A stretch of 64,000 nucleotides of DNA, taken from NCBI RefSeq assembly GCF_019704555.1, contig NZ_AP024745.1, positions 3,046,501 through 3,110,500 of the forward strand, read 5' to 3'. Below are positions 43,141-51,924 of this stretch, piece after piece. The position numbers and the translations under genes are program-made. Position 1 is the stretch's first letter; each line of letters opens with the position of its first letter. Source of the stretch: Actinoplanes sp. L3-i22 (GTDB lineage Bacteria > Actinomycetota > Actinomycetes > Mycobacteriales > Micromonosporaceae). Under the pieces are notes generated by a model. The model saw only the letters and a program-made list of their open reading frames with translations, did no database searches and was not told the DNA's origin.

Positions 43141-44922
43141 TTAGTGGTTTGTTCCGCCGGGGCCCATCGCGGTGAGGAACTTGTCGCGGAAGGCGTTCAT
43201 CGGCCAGACCGGCGCGTCGTGGGCCGGCTTGAGGCCGTCGGTCCAGCCCCAGTTGGCGATGCGGTCGAGGACGGCCGGGTCCTTGGCGATGATCGTGATC
43301 GGGACGTCGTGGCTGGCGTCGTCGCCGGTGACGACCGGGGACGGCTGGTGGTCGCCCAGGTAGATCATGACCAGGTTGTCGTCGCCGTACTTGGCCACCC
43401 AGTCGGTCAGGGTGGTCAGCGTGTACTGGATCGACTTGCCGTACTGCTCACGGACGGTCGACGCGGCGGTCCAGATCTGCGCCTTGGACGGCTGCTTCTT
43501 GACGATCGCGTTGTAGACCGAGCCGTCGCCGACCTGGTCCCAGTCGATGAACTGGGGCAGCGGCGTCCACGGGGTGTGGCTGGAGACCAGCGGCATCTCG
43601 ACGAAGAGCGGCTTGCGGCCGACCTTGCTGTACTCGTTCTCGCCGAACTTCTTCAGCGTGTACTGGTCCGGCATCGGCGCCCAGCTGAAGCGCGGGCCGT
43701 TGTAGCCGAGGTTGCGCGAGTCCCAGACCCGGTTGAAGCCGTAGAAGTTGCCCTCCGGCCAGGCCCGGGTGGCGCCCGGCATGACGCTGACCGTGTCCCA
43801 GCCGGCCGACCGGAACAGGTTCGGCAGGGTGAGCCGGTTGCTGGCGGTCAGGTTCCGGTACCGGCCCTGGTTGTTGATCCACAGGCCGGACATCGTGGTG
43901 GAGTGGGCCAGCCAGCTGCCGCCGCCGAACGTGGGCGAGGTGAGCCAGCCGCTGCGCGAGCTGAAGCCGGCCGCCTTGAGCTTGGCGGTGCCGGCCTCCA
44001 GGACCGGGTCGACGCCGGGGGCCAGGTTGGGGGCCTCGACGGCGTTGCGGCCGTAGCTCTCGACGAACGTGAGCATCACGTCCTTGCCGGTCAGGCCGGT
44101 GAGCAGTTGGTCGGCGGGGACGTTCTTGTACGCGTCGACCTGCACCTCCCGGTTGAACGCGGCCTCGTTCTGCAGGCCGGTGCGGGCCTGGCCGACCCGG
44201 TCCGCGGCGTACGACCAGGTGGTGCGCGCGGCCAGCGGCACGTTCGGGATCCGGCCGGGGATGCCGATCACGAAGGCGAGGCTCCACGCCAGCGCGATGA
44301 CGCCGGCCGAGTAGGCGGCCCGGCGGCGGTCCTGGCCGAGCAGCCTGGTGATCCGCAGCATGGCCCAGACGGTCACCCCGAGCACGCCCGCGACCAGCAG
44401 CGCGATCCCGGCCAGTGACCCGATCAGGCCGGCCGTGCCGTAGGACTCGCGGACGTAGTCGTACGCGTCGTCGAAGAGCACCCAGTCCAGCACCGGGTCG
44501 AACGGCCGGGCCAGGAAGTAGAAGAAGCCGATGTCCAGGCACTTCTCGAGGACCAGCCAGCCGAGCACGACGGCGGTCACCGACGCGGCGATCCGCCGGG
44601 CCCGCAGCGGCAGCACGATCAGGACGGCGATGATGACCGCGGCCTCGATCGGGATGCGCTCGAAGCTGCCGGGGGTCAGGCGGCGCAGGATGTTCGGGAA
44701 GAGCAGCTCGCCGAAGATGATCCCGCCGGCGATGACGGTCAGGCCGTGCCGGATCGCGGGGTGTCGCAGGAAACGCCGGAAACGGCCGGGCCCCTCCGCG
44801 GGCTCGGCAGTCGCGGTGACCGGTTCTTCGGTCGCGGTGACCGGTTCGTCCGTTGCGATGGCCGGTTCCTCGTTCACGACGACCGGCTCTTCGTCCGGGT
44901 TCTGCTGGTCAGTCGGTTGCAC
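43141..44922 (-). CDS. Membrane-anchored sulfatase-family phosphotransferase (LtaS/phosphoglycerol transferase-like)
   Basis: 593 aa from the GTG at 44922. A Glu/Pro-rich cytoplasmic N-terminus of about 50 residues carries a seven-residue repeat; five membrane spans follow (about residues 60-230), then an extracytoplasmic alkaline-phosphatase-superfamily domain. Motifs are VMLTFVESYGRNAVEAPNL (metal-binding Glu), FGGGSWLAHSTTMSGLWI (nucleophile region), and MIYLGDHQPSP (Asp-His ligands). The architecture is that of lipoteichoic-acid synthase and related enzymes that transfer phosphoglycerol or phosphoethanolamine at the cell surface; the substrate in actinobacteria is uncertain. Start could lie further upstream in the same frame, but those codons overlap the promoter of the divergent gene. 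Confidence 0.85.
   Translation of the reverse strand: MQPTDQQNPDEEPVVVNEEPAIATDEPVTATEEPVTATAEPAEGPGRFRRFLRHPAIRHGLTVIAGGIIFGELLFPNILRRLTPGSFERIPIEAAVIIAVLIVLPLRARRIAASVTAVVLGWLVLEKCLDIGFFYFLARPFDPVLDWVLFDDAYDYVRESYGTAGLIGSLAGIALLVAGVLGVTVWAMLRITRLLGQDRRRAAYSAGVIALAWSLAFVIGIPGRIPNVPLAARTTWSYAADRVGQARTGLQNEAAFNREVQVDAYKNVPADQLLTGLTGKDVMLTFVESYGRNAVEAPNLAPGVDPVLEAGTAKLKAAGFSSRSGWLTSPTFGGGSWLAHSTTMSGLWINNQGRYRNLTASNRLTLPNLFRSAGWDTVSVMPGATRAWPEGNFYGFNRVWDSRNLGYNGPRFSWAPMPDQYTLKKFGENEYSKVGRKPLFVEMPLVSSHTPWTPLPQFIDWDQVGDGSVYNAIVKKQPSKAQIWTAASTVREQYGKSIQYTLTTLTDWVAKYGDDNLVMIYLGDHQPSPVVTGDDASHDVPITIIAKDPAVLDRIANWGWTDGLKPAHDAPVWPMNAFRDKFLTAMGPGGTNH
44792..44896. repeat. 21-bp in-frame tandem repeat, about five copies
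   Basis: Units of 21 bp (clear at 44813-44833, 44834-44854, 44855-44875, 44876-44896; degenerate at 44792-44812) encode heptads of the type TEEPVTA at the cytoplasmic N-terminus of the LtaS-like protein. Confidence 0.8.
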
Positions 44923-45003
44923 TCCATGGTGAACGCGGATTCTCGGCGGATGGTTCAGTGCCGTGACCAACTCGCGGATCTTCTGGTTGCGTCTACAAAG
45001 GAC

Positions 45004-45009
45004 TAGGCT
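45004..45009 (+). promoter_or_regulatory. Leaderless promoter -10 element (TAGGCT)
   Basis: TAGGCT ends 7 nt before the GTG at 45017. It supports that start; a more upstream in-frame start at 44963 lacks promoter and ribosome site. Confidence 0.55.
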
Positions 45010-45016
45010 GGTCACC

Positions 45017-45973
45017 GTGCGTGGCCGCTTGCTTCCTCTGCTGCTCAAGATTCTCGCGCTGTGGTTCGTCGCCACCGTGCTGGCCTGGCCGTTCGCGGTG
45101 CTGATGGAGGGCGGCGGTGACCCCGCCGAGGCGAATTGGGGCTATTTCTGGCTGTTGTTCACGCCGGTGGTCGCGGTCGCCATCGCGTGGTGGTACCGGC
45201 CGGCCAAGCTCGGCCTGCGCCCGGCGCCGCTGCTCGGCCGGGCCGCCGCGGTGCTGGCGGCGACCGCGCTGACCGTGGTCGCCTGGCACGCGGCCGGCAT
45301 GCCGTGGTGGAGTCTGCCCGGGCTGGCCGGCGGCAACGTGCTGGTCGCGGTGCTGGCCTGCGTCGGGGCCTGGGCCGCGCTGGACCGGCTGCCCCCGGCG
45401 TACCTGGTCGGGCTCGGCGTGGGCACGCTGGCCGGGGCGATCCTGCTCGGTGTCTCGTTCGAGGCCGAGGGGCTGGCCGCGGTGGTCACCGGGTCGACCG
45501 TCGGGACCGGGGACGGGCTGCGGATCGGGGTGGCGCTGGCGATCGTCGAGCTGGCCGCGATCGCGGTGCTGCTGGTGGCGGTCTGGCGGCTGATCGACCT
45601 GTGGCGGACCGGCACGCTGGGCTTCGCGACCGACCGCAGCCGGGGGCACTGGCCGCCGAAGCCGGGCCAGATCTGGTTCGCCGACGTGCCGTTCGAGGAG
45701 TCGGCCGGCGAGTCGAAGGACCGGCCGGTCCTGGTGCTGCGGTCGGCCGGGCGGCAGGCCGAGATCCTGAAGATCACCAGTCAGGACAAGTCCGGCCACC
45801 CGGAGTTCTACCTGTTCCTGCCGCACGCCAAGTGGCGCCGGGTGCTGAGCAAGGACAGCTGGCTGGAGCTGCGCCCGCAGAAACTGGACTACCACCGGTT
45901 CCGGGACCAGCGGGGCCTGGCCCGGTTCGGCACGCTGCGGATCGTGAGGCGCCGCCGGAGAGCGACGTCATAG
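45017..45973 (+). CDS. Membrane protein with C-terminal PemK/MazF-like domain
   Basis: 318 aa. Six predicted membrane spans (residues about 8-200) lead into a soluble domain of about 110 residues: PKPGQIWFADVPFEES, then KDRPVLVLRS and a C-terminal FGTLRIVRRRRR. The G-x-I-W and K-x-RPVLVL strands are the signature of the PemK/MazF fold, an mRNA interferase in toxin-antitoxin systems. Free toxins are about 110 aa and cytoplasmic; here the domain is tied to the membrane and no antitoxin gene is adjacent (the neighbours are the divergent LtaS-like gene and an ABC operon). It may not be a toxin. GTG start with a leaderless promoter. Confidence 0.75.
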   Translation: MRGRLLPLLLKILALWFVATVLAWPFAVLMEGGGDPAEANWGYFWLLFTPVVAVAIAWWYRPAKLGLRPAPLLGRAAAVLAATALTVVAWHAAGMPWWSLPGLAGGNVLVAVLACVGAWAALDRLPPAYLVGLGVGTLAGAILLGVSFEAEGLAAVVTGSTVGTGDGLRIGVALAIVELAAIAVLLVAVWRLIDLWRTGTLGFATDRSRGHWPPKPGQIWFADVPFEESAGESKDRPVLVLRSAGRQAEILKITSQDKSGHPEFYLFLPHAKWRRVLSKDSWLELRPQKLDYHRFRDQRGLARFGTLRIVRRRRRATS

Positions 45974-45984
45974 CTCCTTGCCAT

Positions 45985-46007
45985 TTTCCTATGTGACCTA
46001 TAGGAAA
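45985..46007. promoter_or_regulatory. Operator/promoter of the peptide-type ABC and monooxygenase operon
   Basis: Inverted repeat TTTCCTAT (45985-45992) and ATAGGAAA (46000-46007), 7-bp spacer. It overlaps a possible promoter with TTGCCA (45978-45983) as -35 and TATAGG/ATAGGA as -10. A strong ribosome site GGAGAGGAGG follows. Related ATAGGA motifs lie in the tau/amino-acid-importer control region at 57447-57528. Confidence 0.6.
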
Positions 46008-46026
46008 TAGGGAGAGGAGGTCGTCC

Positions 46027-47652
46027 ATGCGCCACTTTCCCGCCATCGTCGTCACCACCCTGCTGCTGGTCGCCGGCTGTTCCGCCGGCACGTCGGCCAG
46101 CAGCGCCGACGCCGGCAAACCGGTCAGCGGCGGCTCGCTGACCTGGGCCGTCGAGACCGAGCCGATCACGTTCAACCCGCACCAGTACGCCCAGGCCAAG
46201 GCCCGCCTGCTGGTCTGGAACAGCTTCGAGGCCCTGCTCACCCACGACGACCGGGGCGGTTACCTGCCCTGGCTGGCCAGCGCCTACCAGGTCTCGCCGG
46301 ACGGGAAGACGTACACCTTCACGCTGCGCACCGGCGTCACCTTCTCGGACGGCACGACGTTCGACGCCGCCGCGGTCAATGCCAACATCGACCAGCTGCT
46401 CGTGCCGAACTACGCGCCCGGCGTCGCCGCCGTCCAGCTCAAGAACCTGGACAAGGTCGAGGTCAAGGACGCTTCCACGGTCGTCTTCCGGCTCAAGAAG
46501 CCGGACGTGCTGATCCTGGACTTCGTCTCCTCGCCGCAGGGCGCGCAGATCTCGCCGAAGTCGCTGAAGGCGGCGAAGAACCTCAAGGCCGGTGGCCCGG
46601 AGCTGGCCGGGACCGGCCCGTTCGTGCTGGACCGGTACACCCCCGGTCAAGAGGTGCACTTCACGAAGAACCCGGCGTACAACTGGGCGCCGGCGAATGC
46701 CGGACACAGCGGTCCGGCCTACCTCGACGGGATCACCTACCGGTTCCTCAAGGAGTCGTCGGTCCGGGTCGGCGCGCTGACCTCCGGCCAGGTCCAGATC
46801 ATCGAGGGCGTCCCGGCCACCGACGAGTCCCTGATCAGCGCGAACCCGGATCTGGCGCTGCGGCGCGGGCTGAACTCCGGGTCGGCGTACTCGTACTACT
46901 TCAACACCGCGCACGCGCCGTTCGACGACGTCGAGGTCCGGCAGGCGTTCCGCGCGGCGCTCGACGTGCCCGCGGTGCTCACCGGGGTCTACCGGAACAC
47001 CGCGACCCGGGCGTGGAGCGTGATCGGACCGACCAGTCCCTTCTACGACAAGTCGCTGGAGAACACCTACGGCGGCGATGCCGCCAAGGCCGGCCGGCTG
47101 CTGGACCGGGCGGGCTGGTCGGTCAAGGACGCCGAGGGCTTCCGGACAAAAGACGGAAAACGATTGACGGTACGACTCGTGCAGTCCGCGCCGTTCATCC
47201 GGGACCGCCGGGACGTGCTGGCCCAGGCGGTCCAGGCCGCGGTCAAGCAGAGCGCCGGCATCGACCTGCAGATCCAGCTCGTCGACCAGGGCACCGCGAC
47301 CAAGGCGCTGGCCGACGGGGCGTACGAGCTGTTCGACAACTCGCGGGCCGACACCGATGCCGGCGCCGCGCTGAACCTGCTGCTCTACTCGACCGGCTCG
47401 ATCAACCGGACCGGGTACCGGAGCCCCGAGCTGGACAAGCTGCTCGACGACGCGGTCGCCACCACCGATCCGGCGAAGCGCACCGAGCTGTATCGGCAGG
47501 TGCAGCAGCTGGTGGTCACCGATCAGGCGCTGGTGCAGCCGCTCTACGCGCCGCAGGACCAGATCGCCGCGTCGAAGTCGGTCGGTGGCGTCGGATTCGA
47601 GCCGACCGCCGGGGTCCCGGTCGACGCGTACGACCTTTGGCTGAGCAAGTGA
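46027..47652 (+). CDS. ABC transporter substrate-binding lipoprotein, family 5 (DppA/GsiB type)
   Basis: 541 aa. Signal peptide with lipobox VAGC (Cys18), then a family-5 solute-binding fold: GGSLTWAVETEPITFNPHQ at the mature N-terminus, PDGKTYTFTLRTGVTFSDGTTFDAAAV, and SYYFNTAHAPFDDVEVRQAFRAALD. Such proteins bind peptides, nickel chelates, glutathione or opines. First gene of a seven-gene operon with two permeases, a fused double ATPase and three flavin monooxygenases. That company suggests that the ligand is an organosulfur or otherwise oxidisable compound rather than ordinary peptides (inference). The stop overlaps the permease GTG. Confidence 0.92.
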   Translation: MRHFPAIVVTTLLLVAGCSAGTSASSADAGKPVSGGSLTWAVETEPITFNPHQYAQAKARLLVWNSFEALLTHDDRGGYLPWLASAYQVSPDGKTYTFTLRTGVTFSDGTTFDAAAVNANIDQLLVPNYAPGVAAVQLKNLDKVEVKDASTVVFRLKKPDVLILDFVSSPQGAQISPKSLKAAKNLKAGGPELAGTGPFVLDRYTPGQEVHFTKNPAYNWAPANAGHSGPAYLDGITYRFLKESSVRVGALTSGQVQIIEGVPATDESLISANPDLALRRGLNSGSAYSYYFNTAHAPFDDVEVRQAFRAALDVPAVLTGVYRNTATRAWSVIGPTSPFYDKSLENTYGGDAAKAGRLLDRAGWSVKDAEGFRTKDGKRLTVRLVQSAPFIRDRRDVLAQAVQAAVKQSAGIDLQIQLVDQGTATKALADGAYELFDNSRADTDAGAALNLLLYSTGSINRTGYRSPELDKLLDDAVATTDPAKRTELYRQVQQLVVTDQALVQPLYAPQDQIAASKSVGGVGFEPTAGVPVDAYDLWLSK

Positions 47653-48548
47653 TCACGGCGATCCTGCGCCGGGTGGGGGCGGGCGTGCTGGTCCTCTGGG
47701 CCGCCGCGACCGCCGCCTACCTGGCGCTGCTCGCCGCACCGGGGTCCACTGTCGACGCGATCATCGGCGACGGCGCCGACACCCCGGGGATCCGGGCGCA
47801 GATCATCGCCGAGTGGCACCTCGACCGCCCGGCCGTCGTGCGGTACCTGGACTTCCTCTGGCGCGCCGGGCACGGGGACCTGGGCCGGTCCTACCTGCTC
47901 CAGCGCCCGGTCGCGGAGGTGATCGGCAGTCAGCTGGCGCCGACCCTGAAGCTGGCCGGCGCCGCGGCGGTGTTCGGCGTCCTGCTCGCCCTGGTCTTCG
48001 CGATCGTGGCCCGCCGGCTCACCTCGACGTTCGGGCTGGTGCTGGTCTCCACCCCGCCGTTCCTGATCGGGATCGTGCTGCTCAGCGTCTTCTCGTTCCG
48101 GCTCGGCTGGTTCCCGGTCTCCGGCGACCGGAGCTTCGCCGCCCTGGTCCTGCCGGCGATCACGATGGGCCTGCCGATCGCCGGCACCCTCGCGCAGGTG
48201 CTGCGCGACGGCCTGGACCGGGCGCTCGACGAACCGTTCGCGGTCACCGCCCGGGCCCGCGGCCTGCGGGAGAGCGCGGTGCTGACCCGGCACGCGCTCA
48301 AGCACGCGCTGCTCCCGGCGGTGACCATGCTCGGCTGGTCGTTCGGCGTGCTGATCGGCGGCACGGTGATCATCGAGCAGGTCTTCGGGCGGCCCGGCCT
48401 CGGCCAGGTCACCGTGCAGGCGGTCAACTCCAGTGACCTGCCGGTGGTGCTCGCCGTGGTGATCCTCGCGGCCGCCGTCTTCGTCGTGGTCAACACCGTG
48501 ACCGACCTCGCCTACCTGCTCATCGACCCACGGTTGCGAAGGAGCTGA
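47649..48548 (+). CDS. ABC transporter permease (DppB/GsiC type)
   Basis: 299 aa, six membrane spans. DppB-family features: the N-terminal span, the extracytoplasmic WHLDRPAVVRYLDFLWRAGHGDLGRSYLLQRPVAEVI segment, and the EAA loop TARARGLRESAVLTRHALKHALLPAVTMLG near residue 200. GTG start overlaps the stop of the binding protein. Forms a heterodimer with the next permease. Confidence 0.93.
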   Translation: MITAILRRVGAGVLVLWAAATAAYLALLAAPGSTVDAIIGDGADTPGIRAQIIAEWHLDRPAVVRYLDFLWRAGHGDLGRSYLLQRPVAEVIGSQLAPTLKLAGAAAVFGVLLALVFAIVARRLTSTFGLVLVSTPPFLIGIVLLSVFSFRLGWFPVSGDRSFAALVLPAITMGLPIAGTLAQVLRDGLDRALDEPFAVTARARGLRESAVLTRHALKHALLPAVTMLGWSFGVLIGGTVIIEQVFGRPGLGQVTVQAVNSSDLPVVLAVVILAAAVFVVVNTVTDLAYLLIDPRLRRS

Positions 48549-48551
48549 GCG

Positions 48552-49406
48552 ATGACGATCGCGCTGACCCGCCCCCGGGCCGCCCGCCTCGGCCGGCTGC
48601 GCGTGGGCCGGCCGGGAGTGGCCGTGTCCGCGGTGTTCCTGGCCCTCACCCTGCTCGCGGCGGCCTGGCCGGCGCTGCTCGCCGGCGACCCGCTGGCCGC
48701 CGATCCGCTGCACGTCCTGGCGGCCCCGTCCGGCGCCCACTGGTTCGGCACCGACCAGCTCGGCCGGGACGTGTTCGCCCGGGTCGTGCACGGCGCCCGG
48801 CACTCGCTGTCGATCGGGATCTCCGCCACCCTGATCGCGGTCGGCTCCGGGATCCTGCTCGGGCTGCTCGCCGGGCTCAGCCACAAGATCGCCGACGAGG
48901 CGCTCAGCCGGTCCTTCGACGCGCTCTCCGCGTTCCCGCTGGTCCTGCTCGCGCTGCTGTTCATCGCGATCGCCGGGACCGGCACCACCAGCCTGATCGT
49001 GGCGATCGGGGTGGCGCTGGTGCCGCACTTCGGGCGGGTGGTGCGGGCGCAGACGTTCGTGGTGCGGCGGGCGGCGTACGTCACGCACGCCGTCGCGTTC
49101 GGGACCTCCCGGTCCCGTCTGGTGCTGCGGCACGTGCTGCCCAACGTGCTCGGCCCGATCCCGGTGCTCGCGGTGCTCGGGCTCGGCGAGGCGATCCTGC
49201 TCGCGGCCGGCCTGAGCTTCCTCGGGATGGGTCCGCAACCGCCGTCGCCGGAGTGGGGCGCGATGATCTCCGAGGGCCGCGGTTACCTGCATATCGCCTG
49301 GTGGGCGTCGGTCCTGCCGGGGGTCGTGGTGACCCTCACGATCATCGCCCTGACCGTCGTCGGCCGCTTCCTGCAGCGCCGCTTCGAGGGACGGGAGCTC
49401 CCGTGA
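48552..49406 (+). CDS. ABC transporter permease (DppC/GsiD type)
   Basis: 284 aa, six membrane spans, DppC family. The hallmark HWFGTDQLGRDVFARVVHGARHSLSIGI follows the first span, and the EAA-like loop is AVAFGTSRSRLVLRHVLPNVLGPI. It starts 3 bp after the previous stop, and its own stop overlaps the ATPase GTG. Confidence 0.93.
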   Translation: MTIALTRPRAARLGRLRVGRPGVAVSAVFLALTLLAAAWPALLAGDPLAADPLHVLAAPSGAHWFGTDQLGRDVFARVVHGARHSLSIGISATLIAVGSGILLGLLAGLSHKIADEALSRSFDALSAFPLVLLALLFIAIAGTGTTSLIVAIGVALVPHFGRVVRAQTFVVRRAAYVTHAVAFGTSRSRLVLRHVLPNVLGPIPVLAVLGLGEAILLAAGLSFLGMGPQPPSPEWGAMISEGRGYLHIAWWASVLPGVVVTLTIIALTVVGRFLQRRFEGRELP

Positions 49407-50929
49407 TCCAGGTCGAGGATCTGCGGGTCACCTTCCACCTGCCCCGGCGCACGGTCGAGGCGGTCCGCGGGGTCAGCTTCCAGATCGAGCCCGGCGAGTG
49501 CGTCGCGATCGTCGGCGAGTCCGGCTCCGGCAAGAGCGTCACCGCCCGCAGCCTGGTCGGACTGGCCGGTCCGGGCGCGCGGGTCGACGCGGTCCGGTTG
49601 GCCGTGCACGGCCAGGACGCGCGTCGCTTCGCGCCCCGCGACTGGCGCCGGCTGCGCGGCGGCTTCGCCGGGCTGATCCTCCAGGACGCCCTGGTCTCCC
49701 TCGACCCGCTGCGCACGGTGGGCGCGGAGATCGCCGAGGTCCTGCGGGTCCATTCCGACAAAAACCGATTCGAGCGTACGAAGGAGGTCCGCCGCCTGCT
49801 CGACGAGGTCCACGTCCCGGAGCCGGACCGCCGGGCCCGGCAGTACCCGCACCAGCTGTCGGGCGGACTCCGGCAGCGCGCGCTGATCGCCTCCGCGCTG
49901 GCCGGCGGCCCGCGGCTGCTGATCGCCGACGAGCCGACGACCGCGCTGGACGCCACCGTCCAGGCCCAGATCCTGAACCTGCTCGCCGAGCGCCGGGCGG
50001 CGGGGGAGACCCTGCTGCTGATCAGCCACGATCTCGCCGTGGTCGCGAAACTCGCCGACCGGGTGCTGGTGATGAAGGACGGCCGGATCGTGGAGTCGGC
50101 CGCGACGAAGGTGCTTCTGTCCGGCGCTGATCACTCGTACACCAGGCAGTTGATCGCCGCCGCGAGCGGGAAGCGGCGCGGGACCACCGCCGAGCCCGGC
50201 CCGGTCGTCGCCGAGGCGACCGCGCTGCGCAAGGTCTACGGCGACCGGGCGGTGGTCCGCGACGTCGACGTCAGCATCCGGCGCGGCGAGATCGTCGGCC
50301 TGGTCGGCGAGTCCGGTTCCGGCAAGACCACCGTCGCGCAGCTGCTGTTCGGCCTCGTCGAGCCGACCTCCGGCCAGGTCAGATTCGAGGGGCAGCGGTT
50401 CAGCGGGGTGCCCGAGCGGGCCCGCCGGCCGGTGCGGCGGCGGCTGCAGCTGATCGCGCAGGACCCGCTGTCGGCGTTCGACCCGCGCTGGACCGTGCGG
50501 CGGATCGTCGCCGAGGCGCTGCCCCGCGGCGGGTCGGTGGCCCCGATCCTGGACCGGGTCGGGCTCGGCGAGGACGTGCTCGACCGCTATCCCCGGCAGC
50601 TCTCCGGCGGGCAGCGGCAGCGCGTCGCGATCGCCCGGGCCATCGCCCCGCGACCGAGTCTGATCATCTGCGACGAGCCGGTCTCCGCGCTCGACGTCTC
50701 GGTGCGGGCGCAGGTGCTCGACCTGCTCGCCGAGATCCGGGAGCGGGACGGGACGGCGCTGCTGTTCATCTCGCACGACCTCGGCGTGGTCCGCGATCTC
50801 GCCGACCGGGTCCTCGTCATGCGCGACGGGCAGGTCGTCGAGCAGGGCCCGTCGGTGTTCGAACAGCCCCGGCACGAGTACACCCGCCAGCTGCTGGCGG
50901 CCGTGCCCACCTTGGAGGTTTTGACGTGA
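49403..50929 (+). CDS. ABC transporter ATPase, fused DppD-DppF type
   Basis: 508 aa with two complete ATPase domains in one chain, as in GsiA and Opp-like fused proteins. Domain 1: Walker A GESGSGKS near residue 39, signature LSGGLRQRALIASAL, Walker B LLIADEPTTALD. Domain 2: Walker A GESGSGKTT near residue 303, signature [15 protein letters not shown], Walker B LIICDEPVSALD. Both H-loops (LLISHDLAVV, LFISHDLGVV) are present, so both sites should hydrolyse ATP. It energises the permease pair encoded just before it. GTG start overlaps the preceding stop; its stop overlaps the GTG of the first monooxygenase. Confidence 0.94.
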   Translation: MIQVEDLRVTFHLPRRTVEAVRGVSFQIEPGECVAIVGESGSGKSVTARSLVGLAGPGARVDAVRLAVHGQDARRFAPRDWRRLRGGFAGLILQDALVSLDPLRTVGAEIAEVLRVHSDKNRFERTKEVRRLLDEVHVPEPDRRARQYPHQLSGGLRQRALIASALAGGPRLLIADEPTTALDATVQAQILNLLAERRAAGETLLLISHDLAVVAKLADRVLVMKDGRIVESAATKVLLSGADHSYTRQLIAAASGKRRGTTAEPGPVVAEATALRKVYGDRAVVRDVDVSIRRGEIVGLVGESGSGKTTVAQLLFGLVEPTSGQVRFEGQRFSGVPERARRPVRRRLQLIAQDPLSAFDPRWTVRRIVAEALPRGGSVAPILDRVGLGEDVLDRYPRQLSGGQRQRVAIARAIAPRPSLIICDEPVSALDVSVRAQVLDLLAEIRERDGTALLFISHDLGVVRDLADRVLVMRDGQVVEQGPSVFEQPRHEYTRQLLAAVPTLEVLT

Positions 50930-51924
50930 CAGTGCAGATTGCGGTCGCCCTCGACGACCGATCGTTCGCGGCGTCGCACTGGGCCGGCGCCGCGCGGCTG
51001 GCCGACGAGGCGCGGCTCGACTTCGTGACCTTCGACGACCGGTTCGGGCGGCCGGGTCCGGACGCCGTGCTGGTCGCGTCCTACGTCGCGCCGCTCACCC
51101 GGCACATCGGGCTGATCCCGGTCGCCACCACCACCCACACCGAGCCGTTCCACCTGTCCACCGCGCTGGCCACGCTCGACTACGTCAGCCACGGGCGGGC
51201 CGGCTGGCAGGTGCGGGTCTCCGCCGACCCGGCCGAGGCGGACCTGCTCGGGCGGCGGGCGCCGCTCGGCTTCGACGAGCTGTTCGCCGAGGCGCGCGAC
51301 GCGGTCGAGGTGGTGCGCCGGCTCTGGGACAGCTGGGCGGAGGACGCGATCATCAAGGACGTGCCGACCGGCCGGTTCATCGACCGGGACCGGCTGCACT
51401 ACATCGACTTCGCCGGGGCGTACTTCGCGGTGAAGGGCCCGTCGATCGTGCCGCGGCCGCCGCAGGGGCAGCCGGTGATCGCCGCGCTGACCCACGAGGC
51501 GCGGGTCTGGGAGAACCTGGACGCCGACGTGTACTTCGTGACGCCGTCCGACGTGGACAGCGCCGCGAAGATCGTCCGGCAGCTCCCGGCCGGGAAGAAG
51601 GTCTTCGCCGACCTCGTCGCGTTCCTCGACCCGGACCAGGAGACCGCGATCCGGCGGCGCGGGTCGGTCACCTCCGACGCGGCCGTCTTCGCCGGCACGC
51701 CGGCCCAGCTCGCCGACCTGATCGCCGGCTGGGCACCGGCCGGGATCGCCGGCGTCCGGCTGCGCCCGGGCACCCCCGACGATCTGACCGCCATCACCCG
51801 CGACCTCGTCCCGGTGCTCCGCGAGCGGGGCCTGTTCACCCCATCGACCGCCACCACGCTGCGCGAACGCCTCGGCCTGCCGGTGGCGGTCAACCGCTAC
51901 TCCCCGGAGTCCGCCCATGCCTAA
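50926..51924 (+). CDS. LLM-class flavin-dependent monooxygenase (operon enzyme 1)
   Basis: 332 aa, luciferase-like fold. Features: LADEARLDFVTFDDRFGRPGPDAVLVASYVA, then IGLIPVATTTHTEPFHLSTALATLDYVSHGRAGWQVRVS, the FMN/substrate wall typical of the NtaA/SnaA/DszA/SsuD group. It is shorter than the next enzyme and has a reduced middle region. GTG overlaps the ATPase stop, and its end overlaps the next monooxygenase by 8 bp, so uptake and oxidation are co-expressed. A flavin reductase is needed but none is visible in the window. Confidence 0.87.
   Translation: MTVQIAVALDDRSFAASHWAGAARLADEARLDFVTFDDRFGRPGPDAVLVASYVAPLTRHIGLIPVATTTHTEPFHLSTALATLDYVSHGRAGWQVRVSADPAEADLLGRRAPLGFDELFAEARDAVEVVRRLWDSWAEDAIIKDVPTGRFIDRDRLHYIDFAGAYFAVKGPSIVPRPPQGQPVIAALTHEARVWENLDADVYFVTPSDVDSAAKIVRQLPAGKKVFADLVAFLDPDQETAIRRRGSVTSDAAVFAGTPAQLADLIAGWAPAGIAGVRLRPGTPDDLTAITRDLVPVLRERGLFTPSTATTLRERLGLPVAVNRYSPESAHA

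Noticed and set aside
44920..45016. Antitoxin gene for the PemK/MazF-like protein
   Set aside because: Only the divergent LtaS-like start and a promoter fit in this gap; no short helix-rich frame with a ribosome site is present.
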